A stretch of 62,206 bases of DNA from Acidobacteriaceae bacterium (lineage in GTDB: Bacteria; Acidobacteriota; Terriglobia; Terriglobales; Acidobacteriaceae), in assembly GCA_027452245.1 (NCBI GenBank), contig DAIDGW010000022.1:1-62206 (forward strand), given 5' to 3'. The notes below the pieces were generated by a model, which saw only the letters and a program-made list of their open reading frames with translations, was not told where the DNA came from and ran no database searches. How positions within the stretch are numbered: position 1 is the first letter of the stretch; each line of letters begins with the position of its first letter. Shown here one piece after another: positions 8,807-17,447 of this stretch. The position numbers and the translations under genes were made by a program.

Positions 8807-10837
8807 ATGCGAACTCTTACATTTATTCTCGCAGTTCTACTCACTTCTTTTGCCAACGCGCAACCTCAATCGCCATCTCAACTTCCGCTGATGCCGTGGC
8901 CATCCTCGCTGCAACCCCAGAGCGGCGAACTGGCGATAACACGCTCATTTTCGGCGGCGGCCACAGGCGTGCACGACGCCTCTCTCGATGGCGCGGTGCA
9001 ACGATTTCTAGCGCAACTTTCGCGCCAGACCGGCATCCGCCTGGTTCCCAGTATCGGTGCGCCGACAACTTTGACCATTGAAGTTGCCGGCAAGCGCGAG
9101 TCTGTGCAAAGACTGGGGGAAGACGAATCGTACGAACTCACAATCACTCCCTCAAACGCAAAGCTCACGGCCGCCACCCCGCTGGGAGCGATGCGCGGAC
9201 TCGACACATTCCTGCAACTCATCCAGATTAATTCCACGGGTTTTGCCGTTCCCGCGGTCGCGATCAAAGATTCGCCGCGTTTTCCCTGGCGGGGAATGAT
9301 GATCGATGTGAGCCGCCACTTCATGCCCATTGATGTCCTGAAGCGCAACATCGACGCCATGGCGGCAGTGAAATTGAACGTCTTCCACCTGCACCTTTCC
9401 GATGACCAGGGCTTCCGCATGGAAAGCAAACGCTTTCCCAAGCTGCAGGAAAATGCCTCGGAAGGGATGTACTACACGCAGGCGGAGATGCGCGACCTGA
9501 TCTCGTATGCTTATGATCGCGGCATTCGCATCGTCCCCGAATTCGATGTGCCGGGCCATAGCCGCGCTTTGCTGACCGCGTATCCCGAGCTTTCGAGCAC
9601 ACCTGGGCCGATCACACTCGATCCCGGCGGTCCCGACCTGGCGCTGGACCCGACCAGGGAAGAGACTTACAAATTTCTCGACAAGTTCATCGACGAAATG
9701 ACGCATGTCTTTCCCGATGAATACTTCCACATCGGCGGCGACGAAGTCGATCCCAAGCCTTGGGACTCGAATCCCAAGATTCAGGCCTTCATCCGCGCGC
9801 ACGGCATGAAGAACGATCAGGATCTGCAGGCATATTTCAATGAACGCCTGGAAAAGATCCTGGCCAAGCACCACCGTACCATGATCGGATGGGACGAGAT
9901 TCTGCGTCCTGATCTGCCGAAGTCAATCGTGGTGCAGTCATGGCGCGGGCAGGCGTCACTGGCGGTCGCCGCGCAGGAGGGTTATCGCGGACTGCTTTCC
10001 TACGGCTACTATCTGGACCTGATGTGGCCGGCATCGCAGCACTACGAAGTCGATCCGTTGAGTGGCGCCGCCGCCAATCTGACTCCCGAGCAGAAAAAGC
10101 TGATCCTGGGCGGCGAGACCTGCATGTGGAATGAGTGGGTCACGCCGGAGGTGCTCGATTCGCGTCTGTGGCCACGCGCGGCAGCGATTGCCGAACGCTT
10201 GTGGTCTCCGCAGGACGTCACCGACGTCCACTCCATGTATGCGCGTCTCGATCAGGTAAGCTGGTGGCTGCAGTGGTTCGGAGTGAAGCATCTTTCGGCC
10301 AAGAACCCGATGCTGCAACGCATGGCGGGAACGTACGACTTCTCGTCTCTGCGCGCTCTGGCCGATGTGGTCGAACCCATAAAAGATTACTCGCGAAAGG
10401 AAAGCGAGAATCCGCGCTACGACTTCCGCGCGCCTCGCAATCGGCTGGTGGATGCGGTTACGCCAGAAAGCGTAACGGGCCGCCATTTCAATAATCTGGT
10501 GCAGCAATTCCTGCAAAGCGGTTTCAAAGATCGGGCCGCCGAAGCCAAGATTCGCGATTATCTCAACTCCTGGCGGGATAACGACATCAAGCTGCATCCG
10601 CTGCTGGAGCAATCGTCGCTGCTGCAGGAAGACGCTCCGCTCTCGGAGAATCTTTCGGCGCTGGCTTCCGCCGGACTGCAGGCTTTGTACTATATCGACC
10701 AAGCCGCCCCATCGCCGGAGAACTGGAGAACACAGCAACTGGCATTCGCGAAAGATGCAGAAAAGCCAATTGCCAACCTGCTTCTGGTGGTGGCTGGCCC
10801 GGTTCAGCAGCTAATCCAGGCCAGTCAGATGCATTGA
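8807..10837 (+). CDS. secreted beta-N-acetylhexosaminidase, GH20
   Basis: The enzyme removes terminal N-acetylhexosamine from glycans such as chitin oligomers or peptidoglycan fragments. A signal peptide is clear (MRTLTFILAVLLTSFANA), so it acts outside the cytoplasm. An N-terminal GH20b-type domain (about 25-150) is followed by the catalytic barrel (about 155-500), with FHLHLSDDQGFR and the catalytic Asp-Glu pair in HIGGDE at residues 308-313. The motif GGETCMWNEWV is also present. A helical C-terminal extension of about 170 residues follows the barrel. It stands alone, 43 bases after pntB. Confidence 0.93.
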   Translation: MRTLTFILAVLLTSFANAQPQSPSQLPLMPWPSSLQPQSGELAITRSFSAAATGVHDASLDGAVQRFLAQLSRQTGIRLVPSIGAPTTLTIEVAGKRESVQRLGEDESYELTITPSNAKLTAATPLGAMRGLDTFLQLIQINSTGFAVPAVAIKDSPRFPWRGMMIDVSRHFMPIDVLKRNIDAMAAVKLNVFHLHLSDDQGFRMESKRFPKLQENASEGMYYTQAEMRDLISYAYDRGIRIVPEFDVPGHSRALLTAYPELSSTPGPITLDPGGPDLALDPTREETYKFLDKFIDEMTHVFPDEYFHIGGDEVDPKPWDSNPKIQAFIRAHGMKNDQDLQAYFNERLEKILAKHHRTMIGWDEILRPDLPKSIVVQSWRGQASLAVAAQEGYRGLLSYGYYLDLMWPASQHYEVDPLSGAAANLTPEQKKLILGGETCMWNEWVTPEVLDSRLWPRAAAIAERLWSPQDVTDVHSMYARLDQVSWWLQWFGVKHLSAKNPMLQRMAGTYDFSSLRALADVVEPIKDYSRKESENPRYDFRAPRNRLVDAVTPESVTGRHFNNLVQQFLQSGFKDRAAEAKIRDYLNSWRDNDIKLHPLLEQSSLLQEDAPLSENLSALASAGLQALYYIDQAAPSPENWRTQQLAFAKDAEKPIANLLLVVAGPVQQLIQASQMH

Positions 10838-11035
10838 AGTACGAAGATAACCACTGCGCCTGTAGCCGCAAGTCTCTTAAGCCCAAGTAGAGAGTAGTGC
10901 CAGTTCCGCACATCCAAGTTTTCCGCGGCACCGCGGAACAGAGGACCGTGCGGGGCAAGAGCAGCTTGCAGTCCGCTACTATCGGATGCCGTTCCCAGTC
11001 CGCTGATCTTTCACAGATGGATTCGGCAACTCAGG

Positions 11036-11041
11036 TAGAAT
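11036..11041 (+). promoter_or_regulatory. putative -10 element (TAGAAT), near-leaderless
   Basis: The hexamer TAGAAT ends 12 bases before the start codon of the lipid kinase gene, and no Shine-Dalgarno lies between them. If functional, transcription would begin only a few bases before the ATG. No good -35 hexamer was found. Confidence 0.35.
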
Positions 11042-11053
11042 CCAGCTTCGCCC

Positions 11054-12016
11054 ATGCGCAAAGCGGCGCTGCTCTATAACCCGAACTCCGGAGGAAATCG
11101 ACGCTGGAAATCGTCGGATGTTGATGCGGTTCTGCAGTTCCTGCGCAGCTCGGGAGTGAATGCGGAACTGATCCCCAGCCCGTCGAGCGCCATGGCGAAA
11201 GAGAAGACGCGCCAAGCGGTGGCCGAGGGATGCGACACCGTATTTGCCTGCGGCGGTGACGGTACCATTCATAATGTCGTCCAGGTACTTGCCAACACGC
11301 CGGTTGCGCTCGCCGTCTTGCCGATGGGAACGGCGAATGCCTTGGCCCATGATCTCGGCCTTCCCATGAATCTGATGGGTGCGGCGAAAGCGGCTCTCGC
11401 CGGAGTTCCTCGCCGTGTGGCTGTGGGAAAACTTAAGCACCTCAACCTGCATGGCTCCGAAGAAAACAGCTATTTCGTAATTGCGGCCGGCATTGGCGTC
11501 GACGCGCATCTTTTCTACAAGCTGAACCCGAACGTGAAGCAGCGCCTCGGCATGGCCGCGTATTACGCCAAGGCCTGGCACATGTGGTTCAGCTATCACA
11601 TGACCCGATTTGCCGTGGAATACGTCGAGAGCGGATCCAGCGAGGTGAAACATGCCAGCGTGACGGAGCTTCTGGGAGTGCGCATCCACAATTTCGGCGG
11701 AGTGCTGCGCGAACTTGCTCCCGGAGCGTCGCTTGACCGCAACGACTTCCGACTGATTTTCTGTCATACCGCTAGCCGTATTTCTTATCTTTCCTACGTC
11801 ACGCGGGCTCTGCTGCGGGGAAGCTGGAGCGTCCCCGGCATTGAGCTGGTGCACAGTTCCGAGATCTACTGCCGCTACGCGGCACAGGCCGGCTCCGAAA
11901 ATCTTCAGTCCGAACGCAAAATCTACGTTGAAGCCGACGGCGAACTGGTCGGCACGCTGCCGGTGGAAATGACCATTGTTCCTGACGCGCTGACGATTCT
12001 CGCGCCGCCGAATTGA
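11054..12016 (+). CDS. diacylglycerol kinase-type lipid kinase (YegS/BmrU/DgkB family)
   Basis: This cytoplasmic or membrane-associated kinase phosphorylates a lipid, typically diacylglycerol or a related lipid. The N-terminus LLYNPNSGG and the nucleotide motif GGDGT at residues 67-71 (context FACGGDGTIHNV) define the DAGK catalytic domain. LPMGTANALAHDLGLP is the next conserved block. A C-terminal beta-rich domain with VEADGELVGTLPVEM completes the fold, and 320 residues is the usual size. The ATG lies 12 bases after a TAGAAT box. Exact substrate is unknown. Confidence 0.9.
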   Translation: MRKAALLYNPNSGGNRRWKSSDVDAVLQFLRSSGVNAELIPSPSSAMAKEKTRQAVAEGCDTVFACGGDGTIHNVVQVLANTPVALAVLPMGTANALAHDLGLPMNLMGAAKAALAGVPRRVAVGKLKHLNLHGSEENSYFVIAAGIGVDAHLFYKLNPNVKQRLGMAAYYAKAWHMWFSYHMTRFAVEYVESGSSEVKHASVTELLGVRIHNFGGVLRELAPGASLDRNDFRLIFCHTASRISYLSYVTRALLRGSWSVPGIELVHSSEIYCRYAAQAGSENLQSERKIYVEADGELVGTLPVEMTIVPDALTILAPPN

Positions 12017-12096
12017 GGTCGCATCCTTTGGGCGAAACTGGTTTTTGCTAGGATCAGAGAGGGATCTCGTAAATTTAAAATCAAACTGCCGACCTC

Positions 12097-13167
12097 TTGG
12101 AACCAGTCACACATTTTCTGACCGGCGCGTGTATGGGGCGCGCCGGGCTCAACCGCAAGACAGCACTGGCTACGCTGACGCTGACTCTCTCCGCCGAAGC
12201 AGCCGACCTTGACGTGCTCGGACGCTTCCATGGTCCGGCCTTCGGATTCGAGCATCACCGCGGATTCACGCACTCTTTCCTCGGCATTCCGCTAGTTGCG
12301 GCGGTCGTGGTCGCCTTCGTTTATCTGATCTGGCGACTGCGCGGCCGCAGAACCAACATCCCAAATCTTCCCCCGCGCTGGGGATTGCTCTTCTCATTCG
12401 CCTGCCTTGGCGGCCTCAGTCATCTGCTGCTCGACTTCACCAACAATTACGGCGTGCGCCCATTCTGGCCATTTTCCGAACGCTGGTATTCCTGGGATAT
12501 CGTTTTCATTTTTGAGCCGGTGTTGTTCGTTCTGCTTTTGCTTGGGCTGATCGTTCCATCTTTCTTTGCGCTCATCGACCGCGAGGTCGGAGCTAAAGCG
12601 CACGGTCCGCGGGGGCGCGTGGCCGCCACGCTGGCTCTGGCAGGAGTTGTGCTCACCTGGGGCATCCGCGATTTCCAGCATCGCAAGGCGGTCACCGCCC
12701 TGGAAAATCGCCTCTACCGAGGTGTCGATCCCATCCGCGTATCGGCCTATCCCACCATGATGAATCCATTCCATTGGTTCGGTGTGGTGGAGACGCCGGC
12801 ATTCTTTGCGCTTGCGCCGGTCGATTCGATGCATCAGGAAGTCGATCCGGGCGGAGAGCTCGAGATCGATTACAAGCCGGAGGAAACTCCGATCACACTG
12901 GCCGCCAAGCGCTCTTATCTTGGCCGGGCCTATTTGGATTGGGCTCAGTACCCCGTCACCGAAACGGAGGCACTCGGATCCGGAGGCGGTTATCTGGTGC
13001 ACTTCGAAGACCTGCGGTATGCCCAGTCGCCCGGCATTCTGAATCGCGGCCGAAGCCGAAGTGTGCTGGGCGCGGCGGTCCAGCTCGATCAGAACCTGCA
13101 TGTTGTCGCCGACGTCTACGGCCCGCCGGGCGATCAGCAAAGATTTCCAGATCCCGGCTCGAAGTAA
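12097..13167 (+). CDS. membrane metal-dependent hydrolase (YdjM/DUF457 family)
   Basis: This integral membrane protein carries the family motif HHRGFTHS at residues 53-60, with GGLSHLLLDFTN later as the second histidine/aspartate block. Four to five hydrophobic helices lie in the first 200 residues. The C-terminal 150 residues are soluble and not conserved in the short family members. I used the TTG at 12097, which gives MEPVTHFLTG with the family's normal first helix; no earlier start codon is suitable. The family is described as LexA-regulated in E. coli, but I saw no SOS box here. Confidence 0.8.
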   Translation: MEPVTHFLTGACMGRAGLNRKTALATLTLTLSAEAADLDVLGRFHGPAFGFEHHRGFTHSFLGIPLVAAVVVAFVYLIWRLRGRRTNIPNLPPRWGLLFSFACLGGLSHLLLDFTNNYGVRPFWPFSERWYSWDIVFIFEPVLFVLLLLGLIVPSFFALIDREVGAKAHGPRGRVAATLALAGVVLTWGIRDFQHRKAVTALENRLYRGVDPIRVSAYPTMMNPFHWFGVVETPAFFALAPVDSMHQEVDPGGELEIDYKPEETPITLAAKRSYLGRAYLDWAQYPVTETEALGSGGGYLVHFEDLRYAQSPGILNRGRSRSVLGAAVQLDQNLHVVADVYGPPGDQQRFPDPGSK

Positions 13168-13203
13168 CAGGTTCGAAGTACCGAAGTTCGAAGCAGCGAA
13201 GCG

Positions 13204-13593
13204 TCAGATAATTCCGGCGCGCACCCGGCGGAGAAAGTCGTCGCCTTCCTCTTGCGCCTGTTCCAGGACTTTCGGCTGGCTGCGGTATTCAAGGGCCAGC
13301 TCCTGCAGAAATAAATCGACCGCATCTTTGGGTTTGAAGCCTTGGGCCACCAGCTTTCGCATGCGGGCGGTAAAGCTGTTGGGATCGGGCGGGGTGAGCC
13401 GAAACGGATAGCCCTCGCATTTGTGATCGCGGAACTTTCCCAGTGCGAGGCGGTCGTAGGCCGTCTTCGCCTCAGGATCGCTGAGCAGCGTGGGAACCGG
13501 CTCTTTCCATTCGCAGACCGAGCAACTCCATCCGCGGAACGAACGTTCCGCCACCCACACAAATAGCCGGGAGTTCTGAGTGCTACTCGCCAT
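13204..13593 (-). CDS. small hypothetical protein with Cys pairs
   Basis: This 129-residue protein has a probable metal-binding Cys-X2-Cys (WSCSVCEW) and a further HKCEG about 35 residues later. Helical sequence rich in charge follows. It has no signal peptide and no recognised domain. It is convergent with the DUF457 gene, with 36 bases between the stops. The composition and codon choice look like a real gene; the function is unknown. Confidence 0.6.
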   Translation of the reverse strand: MASSTQNSRLFVWVAERSFRGWSCSVCEWKEPVPTLLSDPEAKTAYDRLALGKFRDHKCEGYPFRLTPPDPNSFTARMRKLVAQGFKPKDAVDLFLQELALEYRSQPKVLEQAQEEGDDFLRRVRAGII

Positions 13594-13845
13594 CAGGGCA
13601 CAACTCCGCGCACGGAAAAACCACGGGCCCGAAAATCAATAGTAATCGCAATCGTTTCCGATCAGATGTGACGAACACGGTACTGGAGCGGGGTTGGCGC
13701 GGGGGAATGCGCAGAAAGGATCACGCCGCAGGACCGCATTACACGTTAAGAAGCTAATGGCTGCTCAGCAGATTCGTACGGAAATCTTCGTTCTGCAGTC
13801 TCCCTCCTGTTAGCGGCAGCCGCAAATGTCTCCCTCGAGAAGCTG

Positions 13846-14346
13846 CTATTTCGCCGTAAAGTCTGCGAACGATGCATTCTTGCCGAAATAAATGCGAAGC
13901 GTGCAATGGGTTCCAACATGGGCGAACGCAACTTCCAGCGATGTTGAGGGTTCCGCCACCTGCGCTGTCTCCATGGGAGCCCGCGCTATGTCTGACTTTT
14001 CATCGTAGGGGGATCCCGCTTTGACGTCCTTGTTGACGGCCAGCGTCCAGTGATTCTTTTCCGGAATGGGATACACGGTGTAGGCTCCAACCGGAATCAT
14101 CGATGTTCCCAGCGTCAATTCGGCTTCGGTAAACAACGTCATTGGCATTCCGCCGGGCATGAACGGCTTCCCGTTCGAGATCTTTTCCTTGTTGGCGGCA
14201 ATCGGGTTGTACCGGATGTAGATCTGTCGACCGTCGTCTAAATTGCAGCTGGCAGTGGACGTTGGGACTGCTGCATCTTGCGCAAACACCGGGGTAGCGA
14301 ACAACAGGCCTATCAGCAAAGCTTTCAGGACGACGTGGGGCGACAT
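13846..14346 (-). CDS. secreted DUF2911 family protein
   Basis: After a signal peptide (MSPHVVLKALLIGLLFATPVFAQ) comes the DUF2911 domain: IYIRYNPIAANKEKI, then a segment around IPVGAYTVYPIPEK and SLEVAFAHVGTHCTLRIYFG at the end. I preferred the ATG at 14346 over the one 15 codons upstream because it puts the signal peptide at the terminus. DUF2911 proteins are periplasmic or exported in Acidobacteria and Bacteroidetes and have no known activity. It is monocistronic. Confidence 0.75.
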   Translation of the reverse strand: MSPHVVLKALLIGLLFATPVFAQDAAVPTSTASCNLDDGRQIYIRYNPIAANKEKISNGKPFMPGGMPMTLFTEAELTLGTSMIPVGAYTVYPIPEKNHWTLAVNKDVKAGSPYDEKSDIARAPMETAQVAEPSTSLEVAFAHVGTHCTLRIYFGKNASFADFTAK

Positions 14347-14605
14347 GGCGGAGACCCTCCCGGCAAAAAGTGTAGCGCCGGATGCGGCCAAGCGAAAGGG
14401 GGTGCCGCGAAAATCTCGTCATTTCGCCGCGATTTCGACAAAATAAACTGGATGTCCATAAGCTTCCAGAGTTCCACCGCGCTTGTTGAGTTCCCAAATG
14501 ATGTCGGTTGACGCTGGACTTTGGTGACGTTTTCCCTGCCGCCTGCGCTTGTTAGCGTTTCTCCCAGGTACTCGTGTTTCGAGGTACCAGACGAGGATAC
14601 GGACA

Positions 14606-14983
14606 ATGGCGAAGTTGAAGGTTCTTTACGCGGAAGGCGACCAGGAGATACTTGCCAGTCAAGCCGCTTCCCTGGGAAAAGCGGGACATCAGGTGCAGCA
14701 GGCCCTGGGACGCAAGGGAGTCGAAGCCGCGCTGCCCAAGGGATCGTTTGACCTGGTTGTGCTGGGTGGCACGCTCAGCCGCAACGAACGGCATCACCTG
14801 GTTTACGTGGTGAAGAAGGCAAACGCCGATACGAAAGTGCTGGTGTTGCACACCGATGGCACGCGGCATCCTTATGTGGACGCTTGCGTCGACACAGGTT
14901 CGGATACGGAACATGTGCTGGCGCGGATCGACTCCATGCACCTGGCCGCTCCTGCCGCAAAAGCTGCGGGCGCCGGACGCTAG
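14606..14983 (+). CDS. stand-alone pseudo-receiver protein
   Basis: The 125 residues follow a CheY-like pattern: strand 1 LKVLYAEGDQ, strand 3 FDLVVLGGT, strand 4 TKVLVLHTD. The position that normally holds the phospho-accepting aspartate (strand 3 end) reads LGG, and no conserved Lys is visible after strand 5. The domain therefore probably cannot be phosphorylated in the standard way. I chose the internal ATG at 14606 because translation from 14549 adds an unlikely basic lead. A strong terminator lies 20 bases after the stop. Confidence 0.65.
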   Translation: MAKLKVLYAEGDQEILASQAASLGKAGHQVQQALGRKGVEAALPKGSFDLVVLGGTLSRNERHHLVYVVKKANADTKVLVLHTDGTRHPYVDACVDTGSDTEHVLARIDSMHLAAPAAKAAGAGR

Positions 14984-15002
14984 AATCGCCTTGGATTCGA
15001 GC

Positions 15003-15026
15003 AGGCGGCCTGCGGGCCGCCTTTTC
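15003..15026 (+). terminator. Rho-independent terminator
   Basis: An 8-base perfect stem (AGGCGGCC / GGCCGCCT) with a four-base loop is followed by TTTT. It sits just past the pseudo-receiver gene on the plus strand. Confidence 0.75.
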
Positions 15027-15056
15027 GCTTTGAGCAGGAAATTTGTTTCGAGTCGA

Positions 15057-15278
15057 TCAGCTGTCTTTGCGGTAGAGCAGATCGCGCATGGCTTTTCTTC
15101 GCGCCTCGTTGGCTTCGGACTGAGTGCGGCGCTCGTCGGCATCCATGTGGCGCTTGTTCTCGGCCTTCTCTGCTTCTTCTTCGCTGCAACTCGGACAATG
15201 GTTGGCAAACCCGGGCTTGCCCGGTTTCAGCTCGAACTCGTCTCCGCAGATCGCGCAGATTTTTTTCGGATAAGCCAT
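15057..15278 (-). CDS. small zinc-ribbon protein
   Basis: This 73-residue protein starts MAYPKKICAICGDEFEL and has a second pair in ANHCPSCSEEE, giving two Cys-X2-Cys knuckles expected to bind one zinc. A charged, Glu/Lys/Arg-rich helix follows to the end. There is no signal peptide. It is convergent with the pseudo-receiver gene. It may bind nucleic acid or protein; the specific role is unknown. Confidence 0.7.
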   Translation of the reverse strand: MAYPKKICAICGDEFELKPGKPGFANHCPSCSEEEAEKAENKRHMDADERRTQSEANEARRKAMRDLLYRKDS

Positions 15279-15447
15279 CGATCAATGATAACGCGGGTCG
15301 TTCCTTTGTCGCCTGAGTGCGGTGATGGTTCCCGGGCAGCGGGGCTGCTGGCCACATCTCATGCGGGCGCAGGCGGTTTACAGCGTGAGGCAGGCATATA
15401 TCCCGCAGTCGGCTTACTTCCCGCGCTCACCAGATATGACCGGTTGC

Positions 15448-15498
15448 CGGGAGATCTTCCGCTCCGCCCGGAGAAGGCGGCTCCGCTCAAGATGACGC
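15448..15498 (-). repeat. dispersed intergenic repeat, copy 2 (inverted)
   Basis: Read on the minus strand it starts GCGTCATCTTGAGCG and ends GGAGCGGAAGATCTCCCG. It matches the copy at 897-945 at both ends with a few substitutions in the middle. Confidence 0.6.
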
Positions 15499-15512
15499 CG
15501 GGTTGGGTGGCC

Positions 15513-15598
15513 GATGGGGATATCGGAATCTCTCAAAAAAACACGCCATCCGCGCAAAATACAGAAAACAAACAAGTTGCTGGCGGGATATCCCCATC
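15513..15598. repeat. 12-base inverted repeat with 62-base spacer
   Basis: GATGGGGATATC at 15513-15524 is the exact reverse complement of GATATCCCCATC at 15587-15598. The spacer is A-rich. It could be a miniature-element remnant or a hairpin. Confidence 0.4.
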
Positions 15599-15916
15599 CG
15601 CATGTCTAAAATCCTGAGCCGTAGAGACTTAGAGGTAAAGTCCTCAGTCGCAAGGAGTTATGGCCTATTTTCAAGTGAAGATCGACCTGCGTCACCTGTA
15701 AGTTACTGATTCCGAGACGACGGATATCAGAGATATCCTCCTGTTGGCAAAATCTCAATTTCAAAGAACTTAGAAGAAGCAGCCGCGAAGCTTCCGGTAT
15801 CCAGTTGCCAATCGCACCCTGCCTTTGGCTTGCTTCGGCCTGAGCCGTTACCAGAATTTCTGAAAGGAGGCAGCGCACGCAAGGACCTGCGTCACATCCG
15901 AACTGTGGAAAAGGTG

Positions 15917-16020
15917 TGGATGCCGGCCGGGAATAGCTCAGGCGCGGCTCCGGCACGCGGCTGATTCTTATGGCCGTCCACCCGGCGCTGGAAGCGCAGG
16001 GCTATTGTCAGGGGTCCCTC
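15917..16020 (+). repeat. 104-base direct repeat, left copy
   Basis: By eye it differs from the copy at 20183-20286 at five positions in 104 (about 95% identity), same orientation. It contains the imperfect hairpin CCCGGCGC-TGGAA-GCGCAGGG. The two copies enclose the island with vsr, the methyltransferase and the GIY-YIG gene. Confidence 0.85.
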
Positions 16021-16021
16021 G

Positions 16022-16037
16022 GCTTTGGCACAATAAA
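16022..16037 (+). repeat. 16-base terminal inverted repeat, left end
   Basis: GCTTTGGCACAATAAA lies one base inside the left direct repeat. Its exact reverse complement occupies 20167-20182, directly against the right direct repeat. Confidence 0.8.
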
Positions 16038-16083
16038 GCCTGTTTCTCCCCCATAATACCGCAGGGCATAAAATGGCGGCGTC

Positions 16084-16341
16084 GTGATAGTTATCTGCGT
16101 GTATTGCAAATATTGTGGGCAGCCGATCCCGTTGGCTGAGCAGCCGCTAGAATTCAGCGACGATTTTCTGCCTGAACCGTGCAGTGAATTCCTTGTCCGG
16201 CACAGCACTCATGTGCCGTCCTCGCATTGCCACAGTTCAGCGTTATACAGTGCTGATTGGGATACCCGTCCAATCAACCTTGTCCCACCGCTCAGTTTTT
16301 GTCCTCACCCAGAATTCCATGCCAGAAATGGGACAGTATGA
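16084..16341 (+). pseudogene. possible degraded small zinc-ribbon ORF
   Basis: A GTG-started frame begins MIVICVYCKYCGQPIPLAE, with three cysteines spaced like a small zinc ribbon. After about 35 residues the sequence loses protein character, and a second frame (16184-16396) looks no better. This suggests a frameshifted or truncated gene at the left edge of the island. No ribosome binding site is obvious. Confidence 0.3.
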
Positions 16342-16748
16342 GCCTCGATTGGATATGGGTGATGCCCAACAAGGCATCTGCGAGGAAAGCGATTAGGGTC
16401 GGGGTCTTCGTTTGCGCCTTGCTGGCGTTGGTAGACTTTGCAATCGCATCCCTGCTCTCAACATCCTCGTGGCGCGAGTACGGTTCGTCGCTGCGTGGTG
16501 TTTTCCTCGAACTCGCCGTTGTGTATGTAATCGTAGGCTGGCGAGTCCAGAGAAATTCTCGTATCTGGGCGGTTCTGGGCTTACTGGTTACCTTGTATTT
16601 TTACAGGGACAAGTTCACGCATGTGCCTGGTGCGCTACTGCCATTGCTGGTCACCCTTGCTCTAGTTAACACGGTGCGTGCAACGTTTCTGTTTCACAAG
16701 TACGAGATGGAAAAACAGGCACCATCGCCAGAGATTCCCATGAGGTAA
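16338..16748 (+). CDS. small integral membrane protein, unrecognised
   Basis: The 136-residue protein has four probable membrane helices (about 16-36, 46-63, 70-86, 93-110) and ends in a charged tail with KYEMEKQ. I chose the ATG at 16338, giving MSLDWIWVMPNK; the upstream in-frame extension is Cys/Pro-rich and implausible. It lies inside the island and has no recognised family, so it may be cargo. Confidence 0.5.
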   Translation: MSLDWIWVMPNKASARKAIRVGVFVCALLALVDFAIASLLSTSSWREYGSSLRGVFLELAVVYVIVGWRVQRNSRIWAVLGLLVTLYFYRDKFTHVPGALLPLLVTLALVNTVRATFLFHKYEMEKQAPSPEIPMR

Positions 16749-16805
16749 ATTCGAATCTGCTGTTGGGTTCCTAGTCGCAGCGGCGCAACGCCATACGTTG
16801 CATTC

Positions 16806-17153
16806 TTGAGTCATGTGACGGGGCGCACAGGTAACGAATACTGGAAGGAAGGCTTGCGCAGGTCTCAGGATAACCCTCAGGAGTATAACGACGGCTACCA
16901 TCAACGATCCAACGCCGAAAGCACCTTCAGCGCCATAAAGAGGAAGTTTGCCCACTCATTGCGCAGCCGCAAGTCGGAAATCGCCATGAAGAACGAAATT
17001 CTGTGCAAGGTTCTTTGCCACAACCTCGTCGTCTTAATTCACCAGATGTGCGAGGGGCGCATCAGCCGACCATTCTGGGGCGAGAAGGAAGAGCGTGAAA
17101 ACTGGCGCATACATAACAATCCGGGCAATTCTTTCGGAATGAAGATGTACTGA
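16806..17153 (+). pseudogene. C-terminal remnant of a DDE transposase
   Basis: The frame encodes DGYHQRSNAESTFSAIKRKF, followed by a helix with EILCKVLCHNLVVLIHQM. This resembles the last 90 residues of IS4/IS5-superfamily DDE transposases, where the Glu in RSNAEST is the third catalytic acid. The catalytic Asp residues and the N-terminus are absent upstream, so it is a truncated relic. The nominal start (TTG at 16806) is only where the frame opens. It shows that an insertion sequence once sat in the island. Confidence 0.75.
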
Positions 17154-17194
17154 TTCCGAACTAGAAAGCAAAAAGGGCAGGATGTCGTCAGCTT

Positions 17195-17200
17195 TACAAT
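17195..17200 (+). promoter_or_regulatory. putative -10 element (TACAAT)
   Basis: TACAAT ends six bases before the ATG of the following small gene and no Shine-Dalgarno is present, which would fit a leaderless message. Confidence 0.3.
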
Positions 17201-17206
17201 ATTCAA

Positions 17207-17440
17207 ATGACCTACGATCCCGGCGACTACGTGAAAGTCGAATTTGCAGACGAAGCCACAGGGGTCGGCGAATGGATGTGGGTGCGTGTCCATTACTGCG
17301 ATGATGAAAAGAAACTAGTGTTTGGCAGGCTGGACAATGAGCCGCTGAATGACGACAACCCTCAGCTTGGATCGGAACTCGCTGTCAGCTACTCGCAGAT
17401 TCGAGAACACAGGAAGCCTACTGAGTTCACGAAGCACTAA
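17207..17440 (+). CDS. small DUF2314-like protein
   Basis: This 77-residue acidic protein reads MTYDPGDYVKVEFADEATG, then GEWMWVRVHYCDDEKK and VFGRLDNEP, which resembles the DUF2314 pattern (EWMWV...G.L.NEP). It has no signal or membrane segment. Its stop lies 7 bases before the vsr start, so the two are probably co-transcribed. It might be an accessory or immunity-like protein of the island, which is inference. Confidence 0.6.
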   Translation: MTYDPGDYVKVEFADEATGVGEWMWVRVHYCDDEKKLVFGRLDNEPLNDDNPQLGSELAVSYSQIREHRKPTEFTKH

Positions 17441-17447
17441 TCCTGTT

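Larger units (their letters stand above)
15279..16083. other. 800-base intergenic region rich in repeats, left edge of the island
   Basis: No gene is convincing here. It holds the inverted copy of the dispersed repeat (15448-15498), a 12-base inverted repeat (15513-15524 with 15587-15598), the left 104-base direct repeat (15917-16020) and the left end of the 16-base inverted repeat (16022-16037). The segment 15600-15910 is lower in GC than the flanks and may be decayed coding DNA. Confidence 0.5.

Noticed and set aside
15660..15701. 13-codon ORF (MAYFQVKIDLRHL) with AAGGAG upstream
   Set aside because: The ribosome-binding motif is only two bases from the ATG, and nothing supports expression; it may be a trace of an old gene start.
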